A DNA stretch of 64,000 bases from Halalkalibacillus halophilus DSM 18494 (lineage in GTDB: Bacteria; Bacillota; Bacilli; Bacillales; Alkalibacillaceae). The notes beneath the pieces were generated by a model that was not told the DNA's origin, searched no databases, and saw only the letters and a program-made list of their open reading frames with translations. The position numbers and the translations under genes are program-made. The stretch lies in contig NZ_AUHI01000007.1 in assembly GCF_000423105.1 (NCBI RefSeq), positions 1 to 64,000 of the forward strand, in the 5' to 3' direction. Of the stretch, positions 52,355 to 60,746 are shown piece after piece. Position 1 is the stretch's first letter. Every line of letters begins with the position of its first letter.

Positions 52355-53167
52355 ATGAGTGATAATCAACATAAAGATATAATAGATAAAGATTTGTATG
52401 AAGACTTAGATGAAGATGAAATGCGTGAATTGATTGAAGAAGAACGTGCTAGAAAAAAACAAGAAGAATTAGAAGAAGAAAAAAAGCCAAAACGCCCCTT
52501 TCCGAAGTGGGTTTTTTGGCTTATCGCATTTTTATTATTTTTTAATATTGCAGCTGCATTGCCATCAATTTTTTCCTTGCCAGCAATTGATTTCATTCGA
52601 ACATCAGCCGAGCTTATGTTGGATGAGGATGTGCAAGAATATCGTGAGTCGATTGTGACAGTTGACACCGGTGTAAGTACAGGTACAGGCTTCATAATCT
52701 CTGAAGATGGATATATGCTTACGAATCAACATGTAATCGATGACCGAGAGCAATTGTGGATTTATCTAGCCGATGAGGGTCCAGTTGATGCTACAATAGT
52801 AGAAGAGTACCCAGAAATTGATTTAGCACTTCTTCAAATAGAAGGAGATGGACATCCTTATTTAGAACTCGCAGAAGAGACGAGTTATTTACCTCAAGAA
52901 CCATTTTACTTTATAGGTAGCCCATTAGGATTCAGTGGCATCGCCAATCAAGGTGAAATCATAGGCGAAGCAAGTTCAAGTAGTGTGGAAGGGTCAGTAT
53001 TATTGCTTGACGCTCCGATATACCGTGGCAATAGTGGTAGTCCGGTAATCAATCAAGATGGAGAAGTGATTGCTGTAATTTATGCAACAAGACAGGATGA
53101 GGAACACGGTAGAATCGGATTGTCCATTCCAATCGATTCTTATTATTTAAAATCAGAAAATGAGTAA
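52355..53167 (+). CDS. Membrane-anchored trypsin-like serine protease (HtrA-like, no PDZ)
   Basis: A 270-aa protein with an acidic/charged cytoplasmic N-terminus (1-50), one TM helix (about 51-70), and an exported S1C-type protease. GTGFIISEDGYMLTNQHVI carries the His, EIDLALLQI the Asp and YRGNSGSPVINQDG the Ser: the triad is complete. There is no PDZ domain. ATG 52355 is preferred as GGGAGAGG abuts the ATG at 52349. It stands 69 bp upstream of sigI-rsgI on the same strand, so it may help process the membrane-bound anti-sigma factor RsgI; that link is inferred. Confidence 0.83.
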   Translation: MSDNQHKDIIDKDLYEDLDEDEMRELIEEERARKKQEELEEEKKPKRPFPKWVFWLIAFLLFFNIAAALPSIFSLPAIDFIRTSAELMLDEDVQEYRESIVTVDTGVSTGTGFIISEDGYMLTNQHVIDDREQLWIYLADEGPVDATIVEEYPEIDLALLQIEGDGHPYLELAEETSYLPQEPFYFIGSPLGFSGIANQGEIIGEASSSSVEGSVLLLDAPIYRGNSGSPVINQDGEVIAVIYATRQDEEHGRIGLSIPIDSYYLKSENE

Positions 53168-53182
53168 CATTTAATCGTTTGC

Positions 53183-53209
53183 ACCCATAAAAGAGGGGGG
53201 AATAACGAA
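53183..53209 (+). promoter_or_regulatory. Candidate sigma-I autoregulatory promoter
   Basis: ACCC (53183-53186) and CGAA (53206-53209) resemble the ACCCC/CGAA pattern reported for sigma-I promoters, at 19 bp. The -35 match is partial. Confidence 0.35.
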
Positions 53210-53236
53210 ATTTATAATAGTTGGGGGTGATGAGGG

Positions 53237-53974
53237 GTGCTGAAGCGTCGTAAAGAAACAGAAGGCGCGTCCCTCGAATCGCAAATCAATGCTATTCAGA
53301 ACGGGGACGAACAAACCCGTCATCATCTGTTGTCAAATTATCAGCCATTTATAGCAACAGCTGTATCAAAAGTTTGTAAACGTTACATTGATGCAGAAAG
53401 AGATGACGAATATAGTATAGGTCTGATGGCATTTAACGATGCAATCAATTTATATTCTGAAGAAAAAGGCAGTTCATTTTTAACATTCGCACGTCTTGTT
53501 ATCTCTCGTAGAGTGATTGACTACATCCGAAGTGAAGCAGATGAAATGACATACATACCATTGGATGATGGTAGTGATGAGGAGATGACCTCTAGTGCTG
53601 ACTGGAGATTGGCAAATGTTTCAAAAGAAGCATACGAACTCGATCAACAAAGCTGGTACAGACAAGTAGAAATTGAAGAGTACAACGAGAAGTTAAAAGA
53701 GTATAAATTATCTTTTCAAGAATTGGTAGATATTTGTCCCAAACATAAAGATGCAAAAGAATCAGCTAAAAAGGTTGCACGTTTCGTATATGAGAATGAT
53801 GAAATTAGAGATTATGTGCTGGAACAAAAAAGATTACCTATCAAAAAGATTGAACCTCATGTCAATGTGAGTAAAAAAACGATTGAAAGAAATCGAAGGT
53901 ACATATTAGCAATCTTTGTTCTGTTTTCAGAGGACTTTGTGTACTTACGAGAATATGTAGAGGGGGTGAATTAA
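53237..53974 (+). CDS. sigI: RNA polymerase sigma factor SigI
   Basis: 245 aa. The sigma-70 region-2 segment SIGLMAFNDAINLYSEEKGS is followed by FLTFARLVISRRVIDYIRSE, the SigI-type core-binding region. The C-terminal SigI-specific domain has FQELVDICPKHKDAKESAKK and a helix-turn-helix ending in HVNVSKKTIERNRRYILAIF. Sigma-I responds to heat or cell-wall polysaccharide signals. GTG start behind GGGGGTGATGAGGG. The stop lies one base before rsgI. Confidence 0.92.
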   Translation: MLKRRKETEGASLESQINAIQNGDEQTRHHLLSNYQPFIATAVSKVCKRYIDAERDDEYSIGLMAFNDAINLYSEEKGSSFLTFARLVISRRVIDYIRSEADEMTYIPLDDGSDEEMTSSADWRLANVSKEAYELDQQSWYRQVEIEEYNEKLKEYKLSFQELVDICPKHKDAKESAKKVARFVYENDEIRDYVLEQKRLPIKKIEPHVNVSKKTIERNRRYILAIFVLFSEDFVYLREYVEGVN

Positions 53975-53975
53975 A

Positions 53976-55244
53976 ATGGAAAAGGGAATTGTCGTGGAGC
54001 AAAAAAGAAAAAAATCAATAGTAATGACTCGTGATGGTGGTTTCTATAAAACGAAACAAGAGCGAGAAGTTGCTGTTGGTGAGGAAATTGTATTTGACCC
54101 TAAGCAACAAGCATCTTTTTCACTTGACCGAATCCTTTCTTGGTTCAGTGGACGTTTACAGTGGCAAGCAATACTGAGTATCGTCCTATGTCTTGCCCTT
54201 ATTATACCATTTTACACATGGATGTCTCAGGACCAAACATATGCCTATGTAAATATTGATATTAATCCAAGTATCGAACTTCAAGTTGACCAAGGATACA
54301 AAGTTATTCACGCCCATGCTCTCAATGATGACGGAAATGAACTGTTGGAAGAAATGAGTGAATGGAAAGGCAGGTCGTTAGAATTTGTTTCCAAAGGGTT
54401 GATAGATACAAGTGAGGAATTAGGTTTTATATCAGAAGATCAAGATATTCTATTTGGTGTTAGTTTCGTTAAGCGAATGCTTGATACCGACCAAGAAGCT
54501 CTGGATCTCCTTTCTGAAACGTTAAGTGACCAACTTGGTTCAAATGGAAAATTGTCTTTATTTGAGGTACCTAAGAATATTAGAGAACAATCAATAGAAC
54601 TGGAATCATCGATGAATTCGGTATTTGCCAATGAATTGATGGAGAACCCAGAAGATGGAGAAGGAGAAATGAACTTTTCCAATGTGGAAGAAGAAACGCG
54701 CGATGCACTTAATCGATTTCTTGATTCGGAAAATGAAGAACAAATAAATGCTGAAGAAGATTATTCTAGTGATGCCGAAACTACGGAAGAAACAGTAGAT
54801 CATGAAGAAGATCCTGAGCCTACTGTTGCTGAAGAAGAAAGTAATGAACCACAAACATCCAACCAAAATTCAGATAATAGGGAAAAGGATGAAAACCACC
54901 CCTCCAATAAGAAATCAGGCAATAGTGATAAAGATGAGGATCACCCTTCCAATCAAAAGTCGAATAATAGTGAAAAAGAGGAGAGCCATCCATCCAATCA
55001 AAAGTCGAATAATAGTGATAAAGATGAGGACCACCCATCCAACCAAAAATCCAATAATAGCGATAAGGATGAGAACCATCCAAGCAAAAAGGGAAAGTCT
55101 AAAGATCATAATAATGGAAAAAAGGATTCAACTGATCAAGACGAAGAGAAAGACAAGTCAGAAGGTCCACCTGGAAATTCAGGTAAGGATAAAGACTTTA
55201 CACCGCCAGGACAAAAGAAAAAAGAAAATAATGCTAATGATTAA
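53976..55244 (+). CDS. rsgI: Anti-sigma-I factor RsgI with repetitive extracellular tail
   Basis: 422 aa. The RsgI N-terminal domain (1-55, VMTRDGGFYKTKQER) binds SigI in the cytoplasm, followed by TM helix 63-84. Outside, VNIDINPSIEL (92-102) contains the conserved Asn-Pro at which RsgI proteins are self-cleaved. A conserved periplasmic-type domain reaches about 215; then an acidic linker and a disordered tail with five 15-aa repeats (N-S-D-K-D-E-D-H-P-S-N-Q-K-S-N type). In clostridia the tail is a carbohydrate-binding sensor; here it is low-complexity and presumably reaches through the wall. Confidence 0.9.
   Translation: MEKGIVVEQKRKKSIVMTRDGGFYKTKQEREVAVGEEIVFDPKQQASFSLDRILSWFSGRLQWQAILSIVLCLALIIPFYTWMSQDQTYAYVNIDINPSIELQVDQGYKVIHAHALNDDGNELLEEMSEWKGRSLEFVSKGLIDTSEELGFISEDQDILFGVSFVKRMLDTDQEALDLLSETLSDQLGSNGKLSLFEVPKNIREQSIELESSMNSVFANELMENPEDGEGEMNFSNVEEETRDALNRFLDSENEEQINAEEDYSSDAETTEETVDHEEDPEPTVAEEESNEPQTSNQNSDNREKDENHPSNKKSGNSDKDEDHPSNQKSNNSEKEESHPSNQKSNNSDKDEDHPSNQKSNNSDKDENHPSKKGKSKDHNNGKKDSTDQDEEKDKSEGPPGNSGKDKDFTPPGQKKKENNAND
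54873..55097 (+). repeat. Five tandem 45-bp coding repeats in rsgI
   Basis: Units begin at 54873, 54918, 54963, 55008 and 55053, exactly 45 bp apart. The encoded consensus is NNSDKDEDHPSNQKS. Such exact tandem repeats are prone to copy-number change. Confidence 0.9.
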
Positions 55245-55245
55245 C

Positions 55246-55273
55246 GCAGACCAACAAAAAGGTCTGTTTTTTT
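55246..55273 (+). terminator. Intrinsic terminator of sigI-rsgI
   Basis: GCAGACC pairs with GGTCTG(T) around AACAAAAA, followed by T7. Confidence 0.82.
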
Positions 55274-55508
55274 ATTTGTAGGCACTTTTAATGATCATTG
55301 TTAATATTGTTGGTGCCCCTTAGAAGCGGATGAATGCTTGCCTATACGATCTAACTGATTCATCTATAGTAAGTACTTCGAATTATAAAATATTTAAGAT
55401 CGTATCTCCATTTTATTTTTCTTGTGTTAGAATAGCAATTATAGTTCTAAAACAAAGTATAAGTACATATGATAATACGATAACTGTCCATCTATAGGAG
55501 GGAAGACT

Positions 55509-57029
55509 ATGTCTAGTGGTGGAGGAAGTAAGAAAAAAATTATAATTGTAGTCTCTGTATTCTTAGCGATTATTACTGCAGGAGGCGCCTTAGCTTATCA
55601 ATATTTTGTGGTGAACCATCCATTGGTTCAATATCGTGAGGCAGAAGAAAAGACTATTGCACATATAACCGAGCCAACCGCTTCTCATCAAAAAGAACAG
55701 AATGAACTAAGGTCACAACTTCAAAATGAAATGAGTATGCAAGAATCTGTTATTACTGGTGACATGCAATTGGCAAATGACAATTTCGCACAAGATAATA
55801 TGATTTTTTCAATGATTCAATCATTTATTGGTGGAACAACTTTAGAGGTAGATACATATATGAATCCCCATCAACATCAAACACTTATGGATCTTAGAAT
55901 GAGAATTCAAGCAACGGAGTTATTTTCTGGAGAACTATACCAAGACCAACGAATTTCTGCTTTCGATTCACCAATATTATATAATCAGCCATTTGGTATT
56001 GAAAATAATAAAGTAGGTGAACTTCTACAAACGACTGGTGAAGCCCCTGTCATTGAACAAATCCCTAACATTAGTGAGATGCAACAAGAGCAAAATGTTG
56101 TCTCCCAATCTGAAGACGGGTTATCAGAAGACATAGTGAATCGCCTTAGAGATGCTATGGGGGAGTTTGAAATTGAAACAGAAGAGGATGTAACCTATGG
56201 TGAGGAAACACTTGCCCGTTTTTCTGTTTTTATACCAGAAGAAGAAGCAAATTCCCTGTTTAGAGGGTTATTAAATGAATATGAAGCACAGTTAACTGCT
56301 GGTATACCAGGGAATGAAGAAGCTATTACTGAGTTATTACATGAAATCACATTTCCAGAGGGATTAACCTATGAAGCTTATTACAGTAATGAATATGTAG
56401 CACACAGGGAATTATCAGGAAATGCCGCTTTAGAAGATCAATTGTATCAAATTGATTGGAATGCGGACACAACATTGTATGAAGATCAAGCTTATGAACT
56501 AGATTCTAGATTACGCTTAGAAGATTTAAACACTAATAATTTTGTAACTCTTCAGTTAGATGTAAACGGACAAAAGGAAGAAGACGGATATAAAGTGGAT
56601 CGCCATTTAACTCTCGGTTATGAGCATGAAGAATCTGGGTCTGTTCAATTAACGGCTGACACTTTATATGACAATAATTTGGCTAATACTAGCTTTTCAT
56701 TACAATCGGATATGTTGCAATCCCTTTTCCCTTCCATTAATGGTAGGGTGAAACAGTCGTTAGAGCGTGACGACTCCTTAACGAGTGAAAATTATGAGAT
56801 TCAACTGCATTTTAATGACAGTGAAACAGACGAAATGAATCGTTTTGAGATTCATATTGCTCAAGATTATTATTTTGGTGATGAAGTAGAAATGCCTGAA
56901 TTTGATACGGAATCTGTATTATTAGTTAATGAATATTCACAGGAAGAATTGACTACATTCATGACGGAAATACAGCTACATGCTACTGAGTACTATGATG
57001 ATTTTGTTGACTCGTTATTTCCATTTTAA
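55509..57029 (+). CDS. Large membrane-anchored extracellular protein, unknown function (DUF6583-like?)
   Basis: A 506-aa protein with a short basic N-terminus, one TM helix (about 9-31, IIIVVSVFLAIITAGGALAY) and a large acidic exterior domain of alternating beta strands (VNGQKEEDGYKVDRHLTLGY) without Cys. It looks like a DUF6583-type protein, but this is a recollection of style. It opens a four-gene unit with two ABC-2 permeases and an ATPase, so it may be a substrate-handling or gating partner of the exporter. RBS TAGGAGGG. Confidence 0.6.
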   Translation: MSSGGGSKKKIIIVVSVFLAIITAGGALAYQYFVVNHPLVQYREAEEKTIAHITEPTASHQKEQNELRSQLQNEMSMQESVITGDMQLANDNFAQDNMIFSMIQSFIGGTTLEVDTYMNPHQHQTLMDLRMRIQATELFSGELYQDQRISAFDSPILYNQPFGIENNKVGELLQTTGEAPVIEQIPNISEMQQEQNVVSQSEDGLSEDIVNRLRDAMGEFEIETEEDVTYGEETLARFSVFIPEEEANSLFRGLLNEYEAQLTAGIPGNEEAITELLHEITFPEGLTYEAYYSNEYVAHRELSGNAALEDQLYQIDWNADTTLYEDQAYELDSRLRLEDLNTNNFVTLQLDVNGQKEEDGYKVDRHLTLGYEHEESGSVQLTADTLYDNNLANTSFSLQSDMLQSLFPSINGRVKQSLERDDSLTSENYEIQLHFNDSETDEMNRFEIHIAQDYYFGDEVEMPEFDTESVLLVNEYSQEELTTFMTEIQLHATEYYDDFVDSLFPF

Positions 57030-57073
57030 TTCTACAACCATTACAGAAGTGACTCGAAAGGAGCGGCCTGAAT

Positions 57074-58267
57074 ATGATTTTTCATTTAATACATTATGAA
57101 TGGAAAAGAATTATTCAGAAGCCGCTTCTTTTTATATTCACATTACTTTTTCCATTAGCTTTAATAGGAATGATAGGATTCGTGATTTACCTAAGCCTAG
57201 GTGATGAAATTACAAATATAAATATTACAGTGAATGACGAAGACCAAACGTTTGAAACGGAAATGTTAATAAGTCAACTTGAATCTGATGAGACCTTGCA
57301 AAATCATTTGACATTCAAACGAGATCATCATCAGTCGGTGGAATCTCTAAAAGCTGAAGAGGAACAAAATGCTGCCATTGTACATATACCTGAGAATTTT
57401 ACAGAGCAATTAAGGTCTGGAAATAATGAGTCCATTATCGTTCATTTAAACCAACAACTTCCATTTCAATCTCAACTTACCTATGTACTGTTGGCTAGTG
57501 GAGAAACGTATATCACAGCAGCTCAAAGTGGCGTGAACACGGTAAACCATTATTTATCGGATTTATTGGCTTCTGATCAGGATCGTTCGAATTGGATTCA
57601 GCAATTAACAGTTCATTATACGTTTTTAGCACTAAGTAGAAATGACTTATTTCAGTCAACGTCTAATCATGAGACAAATAACCTTAGTTGGAATCAACAG
57701 CTATACCTTGCCATTGTTATGATATTATTATTGTCTTCCATCTCTTTATACGCTTTCTTATTTAAAACGAACGAATTAAAAGAACAAAAAAACCGACTTC
57801 ATACTATTGGGGTAACCGATAGAGTGCAACTGGTTAGTAAGTTGGTCCATGTAAGTTTAGTCGCATGTTTATTCTTGTTTTTTTATGCGTTTATTATTCC
57901 ATTCGCATTCCCATTTAACGTGCCCATACAAGTAGGACTAGTTATTTCTTGGATGTTCGTTGCTCTTTGGATTGCTGGATTGTTGGTATTATGCGAGTAT
58001 TTTGTGAAAGTTTCCGCGATGTCGACTTTACTTTTTGGTAGCATAGGGTTTATTACGTGCTTGCTCATGGGGATGATTATTCCTCCGATGTATTTACCAG
58101 AAACTTTAAGAAGTGAGTGGGTACCTTTTGATTTATTTTATGCTCAATTTGTATCTGTGATTGTAGGTGAGTCAATTGCCTGGGATCGACTAGGTGGAAT
58201 GGTATTAATGGTAGTTGTAATGGTCTTGATTCCATTCCTTTTCACAAGGGGGAAGAGTCATGTTTAA
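57074..58267 (+). CDS. ABC-2 type exporter permease A
   Basis: A 397-aa permease of the ABC-2 (YhgE/DrrB-like) type. TM1 at about 16-38, a large exterior loop (40-200), then five TM helices in the C-terminal part (YLAIVMILLLSSISLYAFLF ... LFGSIGFITCLLMGMIIPPM). RBS AAAGGAG. Its last codons overlap the start of permease B by 8 bases, showing coupling. Confidence 0.8.
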   Translation: MIFHLIHYEWKRIIQKPLLFIFTLLFPLALIGMIGFVIYLSLGDEITNINITVNDEDQTFETEMLISQLESDETLQNHLTFKRDHHQSVESLKAEEEQNAAIVHIPENFTEQLRSGNNESIIVHLNQQLPFQSQLTYVLLASGETYITAAQSGVNTVNHYLSDLLASDQDRSNWIQQLTVHYTFLALSRNDLFQSTSNHETNNLSWNQQLYLAIVMILLLSSISLYAFLFKTNELKEQKNRLHTIGVTDRVQLVSKLVHVSLVACLFLFFYAFIIPFAFPFNVPIQVGLVISWMFVALWIAGLLVLCEYFVKVSAMSTLLFGSIGFITCLLMGMIIPPMYLPETLRSEWVPFDLFYAQFVSVIVGESIAWDRLGGMVLMVVVMVLIPFLFTRGKSHV

Positions 58268-59273
58268 TATAATCCAATCCATGATTCGGACGAAGGCTTT
58301 ATGGGTGATTGTATTGCTTATACCTTCTATATTCTTTTTGATTCTTATACCGTTAACAGAAGAGACTGCAAGTGAAGTATCGGTACCAATTGTTATAGTT
58401 GATGAATCTCAACAGTCCTATGTTCAAGAGGTTTTTGAAGAAGTATCTCAATCAGAGGCCTTTACTGTTTATTATGAACAAGAATTGAATCTTGATGAAT
58501 TAGCACGGGGAGAAGTAGAAGCTGTTTTCGAATTCTCTGATCGCATGCAAGAAAAAATTGCAGAAGGTGATTCAGATCATTTGATTACATGGCATCGAAA
58601 TGAAAATAGCATGTTTGATGGTCTTTTTAAAGAAGAGCTAGCTTCTACCATAATTAAAGATGTTGTTCGTGCTGAAGCCGCTAATATGGTCACTCAAGAA
58701 CATACTGATGCAACGTGGGAGGAAGTTTATGCACACGGATTGCAGTATTTTGAGCCAGAACCGATTTTTACGATCGATTTTAGAGCTTACGATGGACAGG
58801 CGCAAGTAGAAGATACGAATGAACAAGCTAGTTTCTTTCCACTAATTCTCTGGTTTTACACATGGTTAATGCTGATTTTCTTTGTGAACTTTCTTTATAA
58901 GTGGCGAGAAATCGGAATTTTAGAAAGGTTGATTCCTATTTCTAGCGGGAAAAAGATCGTTGTGAGTGCATGGTTTATATTGACTAGCCTTATAATCTTT
59001 GCCTTTCTTGGTGGCGCGATCACTATCTCCAATTCCTATGATTCCGCCTTTATAAGCTGGCAAGGGTCATTCATAATATTTTGCATATGCATTGTCTTAT
59101 CTTTATTGATTTATATAATTCTTTTTAATTATGTGAAAAGCAGATACTTATTCGCGAGTCTGGTGATTTTTTACGGAAGTACATCATTTGTAATGGCATT
59201 ATTGATTCAGTCACAACTAATTCATGACCACCCTCTGTATAAAATCTTTATTCCTGTGTGGTTACTCACGTAA
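58260..59273 (+). CDS. ABC-2 type exporter permease B
   Basis: A 337-aa ABC-2-type permease: TM1 (about 13-30, LWVIVLLIPSIFFLILIPL), an exterior loop (32-190), then four TM helices at about 195-320. It is about one helix shorter than permease A and ends in FIPVWLLT; this may be natural or a lost last helix. Forms a heterodimer with permease A, driven by the ATPase 45 bp downstream. Confidence 0.78.
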   Translation: MFNIIQSMIRTKALWVIVLLIPSIFFLILIPLTEETASEVSVPIVIVDESQQSYVQEVFEEVSQSEAFTVYYEQELNLDELARGEVEAVFEFSDRMQEKIAEGDSDHLITWHRNENSMFDGLFKEELASTIIKDVVRAEAANMVTQEHTDATWEEVYAHGLQYFEPEPIFTIDFRAYDGQAQVEDTNEQASFFPLILWFYTWLMLIFFVNFLYKWREIGILERLIPISSGKKIVVSAWFILTSLIIFAFLGGAITISNSYDSAFISWQGSFIIFCICIVLSLLIYIILFNYVKSRYLFASLVIFYGSTSFVMALLIQSQLIHDHPLYKIFIPVWLLT

Positions 59274-59317
59274 AAGTTTTTAATATATTTTAAATTTACC
59301 CTAAAGGGGCGATTGTA

Positions 59318-60016
59318 GTGTTGAATGTCGATAACGTAACCTATACGTACAAACGCAAAATAATTCTAGACCAGATCAATAGCACTGTAGGATACGGAGA
59401 CTCTGTGTGTATATTTGGTCCCAATGGTGCTGGCAAATCAACACTTTTAAAAATAATGGCGGGTTTGTTAAAAGCAAATGAGGGTACCTGTACGTTAAAT
59501 AATCGTACCCGATCAAATCCAATTGGCTACATTCCCCAAGATATAGCTTTGCATGATGAGTTAACCGTGCAAGAAAACGTAAATTTATATATGAAATTGA
59601 CAAAGACAAGACAGACAGAGTTTATCCGAGATATGTTATCTGCGCTCCATTTAGATCAAGTAAAAAAGAAAAAGGTTAAACACTTAAGTGGTGGAAATAA
59701 GCGGAAAGTTAATTTAGCAGTAGGGATGGTACATCAGCCTTCCATCGTTTTTTTAGATGAAGCTTTTGTGGGAGTCGATTTAGCTGCAAAATATGACATG
59801 CTTACTTGGCTTAAAGAATTAAACACGAAAGGTATGACTTTCGTGTTTGTTTCTCATGATTGGAATGTCATTGAACAACTGGCCTCTTCTATGTGGATTT
59901 TACAAGACGGAAAGTTGTTGGCCACCACAAACATGAACAGGTTAGAAGAAACAATCGAAAAGGTTAGTCCATTAGATCGTTCCTTACGTCAAATGTTTGA
60001 TTTAAGAAGGGATTAA
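59318..60016 (+). CDS. ABC exporter ATP-binding protein
   Basis: A 232-aa ATPase: Walker A GPNGAGKST (about 33-41), Q-loop GYIPQDIALHDELTV, signature LSGGNKRKVNLAVGM, Walker B IVFLDEAFVGVDLAAKYDML and switch His in FVSHDW. Typical of the DrrA/CcmA exporters. GTG start at 59318. Transported substance unknown; no regulatory gene is linked. Confidence 0.85.
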   Translation: MLNVDNVTYTYKRKIILDQINSTVGYGDSVCIFGPNGAGKSTLLKIMAGLLKANEGTCTLNNRTRSNPIGYIPQDIALHDELTVQENVNLYMKLTKTRQTEFIRDMLSALHLDQVKKKKVKHLSGGNKRKVNLAVGMVHQPSIVFLDEAFVGVDLAAKYDMLTWLKELNTKGMTFVFVSHDWNVIEQLASSMWILQDGKLLATTNMNRLEETIEKVSPLDRSLRQMFDLRRD

Positions 60017-60049
60017 AGCGTATTGGTATCGTTTACTAATTACATTTAA

Positions 60050-60079
60050 GCATATTCTGACCAAAACCTTTCCATACTA
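60050..60079 (+). promoter_or_regulatory. Sigma-G-type promoter
   Basis: GCATA (60050-60054), 18-bp spacer, CATACTA (60073-60079): both boxes fit the sigma-G/F consensus (GHATR, CATNHTA). 32 bp before the start of the YhcN-like gene. Confidence 0.8.
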
Positions 60080-60111
60080 ATCATATATTCTGATGGAAAG
60101 GAGGCGGTTGT

Positions 60112-60672
60112 ATGCGCATCATGATTTTGCCTAGTGCTATCTTTTTAACTTTGTCATTAGCAGCATGTCAGCCTGGAGATGCAGATACGAATTTGATGGG
60201 CGACCGTGATCAAACGGATTATCAGCAAACTCGTTATGGCGATGAAGACACGCAAATGAATCGTAATGGACAGTATAACAACATGAATAACACCACACAA
60301 AATACAAATCAAAATAACCAAGGTACAAGAGACTATGACGTAGCAGAAGAAGTTGCAGATGAAATTACTGATCAAGTAGATGAAGTAGAACGTGCGTATG
60401 TTTTAACTGGTCAAAATAATGCATATGTGACAGTTGTGCTTCATAACAATAATAATGATGATGAAATAAACGATCGTACGAAAGAAGAAGTAGCTCAAGC
60501 CGTTCAATCTGAAAAAGATGATATTGAAAACGTTTATGTTTCTGCAAATCCCGATTTAAGAAATATGATGGATGATTATGCAACAAAGGTTCGTCAAGGA
60601 GATCCTGTGGAAGGATTTTTTGAAGAATTTAACCAGATGATCGAAAGAGTTTTTCCTAATTTAGAAAGATAA
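60112..60672 (+). CDS. YhcN/YlaJ-family sporulation lipoprotein
   Basis: A 186-aa lipoprotein with lipobox LAAC (Cys 19), an Asn/Gln/Asp-rich linker, and the YhcN/YlaJ domain from about residue 78 (VAEEVADEITDQVDEVERAY, VTVVLHNNN, DDIENVYVSANPDLRNMMDD). Such proteins are found in the spore inner membrane and influence germination or outgrowth. The sigma-G-type promoter agrees. RBS AAAGGAGGCGG. Confidence 0.9.
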   Translation: MRIMILPSAIFLTLSLAACQPGDADTNLMGDRDQTDYQQTRYGDEDTQMNRNGQYNNMNNTTQNTNQNNQGTRDYDVAEEVADEITDQVDEVERAYVLTGQNNAYVTVVLHNNNNDDEINDRTKEEVAQAVQSEKDDIENVYVSANPDLRNMMDDYATKVRQGDPVEGFFEEFNQMIERVFPNLER

Positions 60673-60673
60673 G

Positions 60674-60703
60674 AAAAAAGGGTGGCTAAGGCTACCCTTT
60701 TTT
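60674..60703 (+). terminator. Intrinsic terminator
   Basis: AAAAAAGGGTGGC pairs with GCTACCCTTTTTT; ends the YhcN-like gene and separates it from the SpoVR-like gene. Confidence 0.87.
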
Positions 60704-60746
60704 ATATAGCGAAGAAAATCCGATAATTTATTAAAGAGGTGGGGCA

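Noticed and set aside
54802..55281. 159-aa basic reading frame over the rsgI repeats
   Set aside because: It is the other frame of the 45-bp repeats; no RBS and the overlapping RsgI frame is clearly real.
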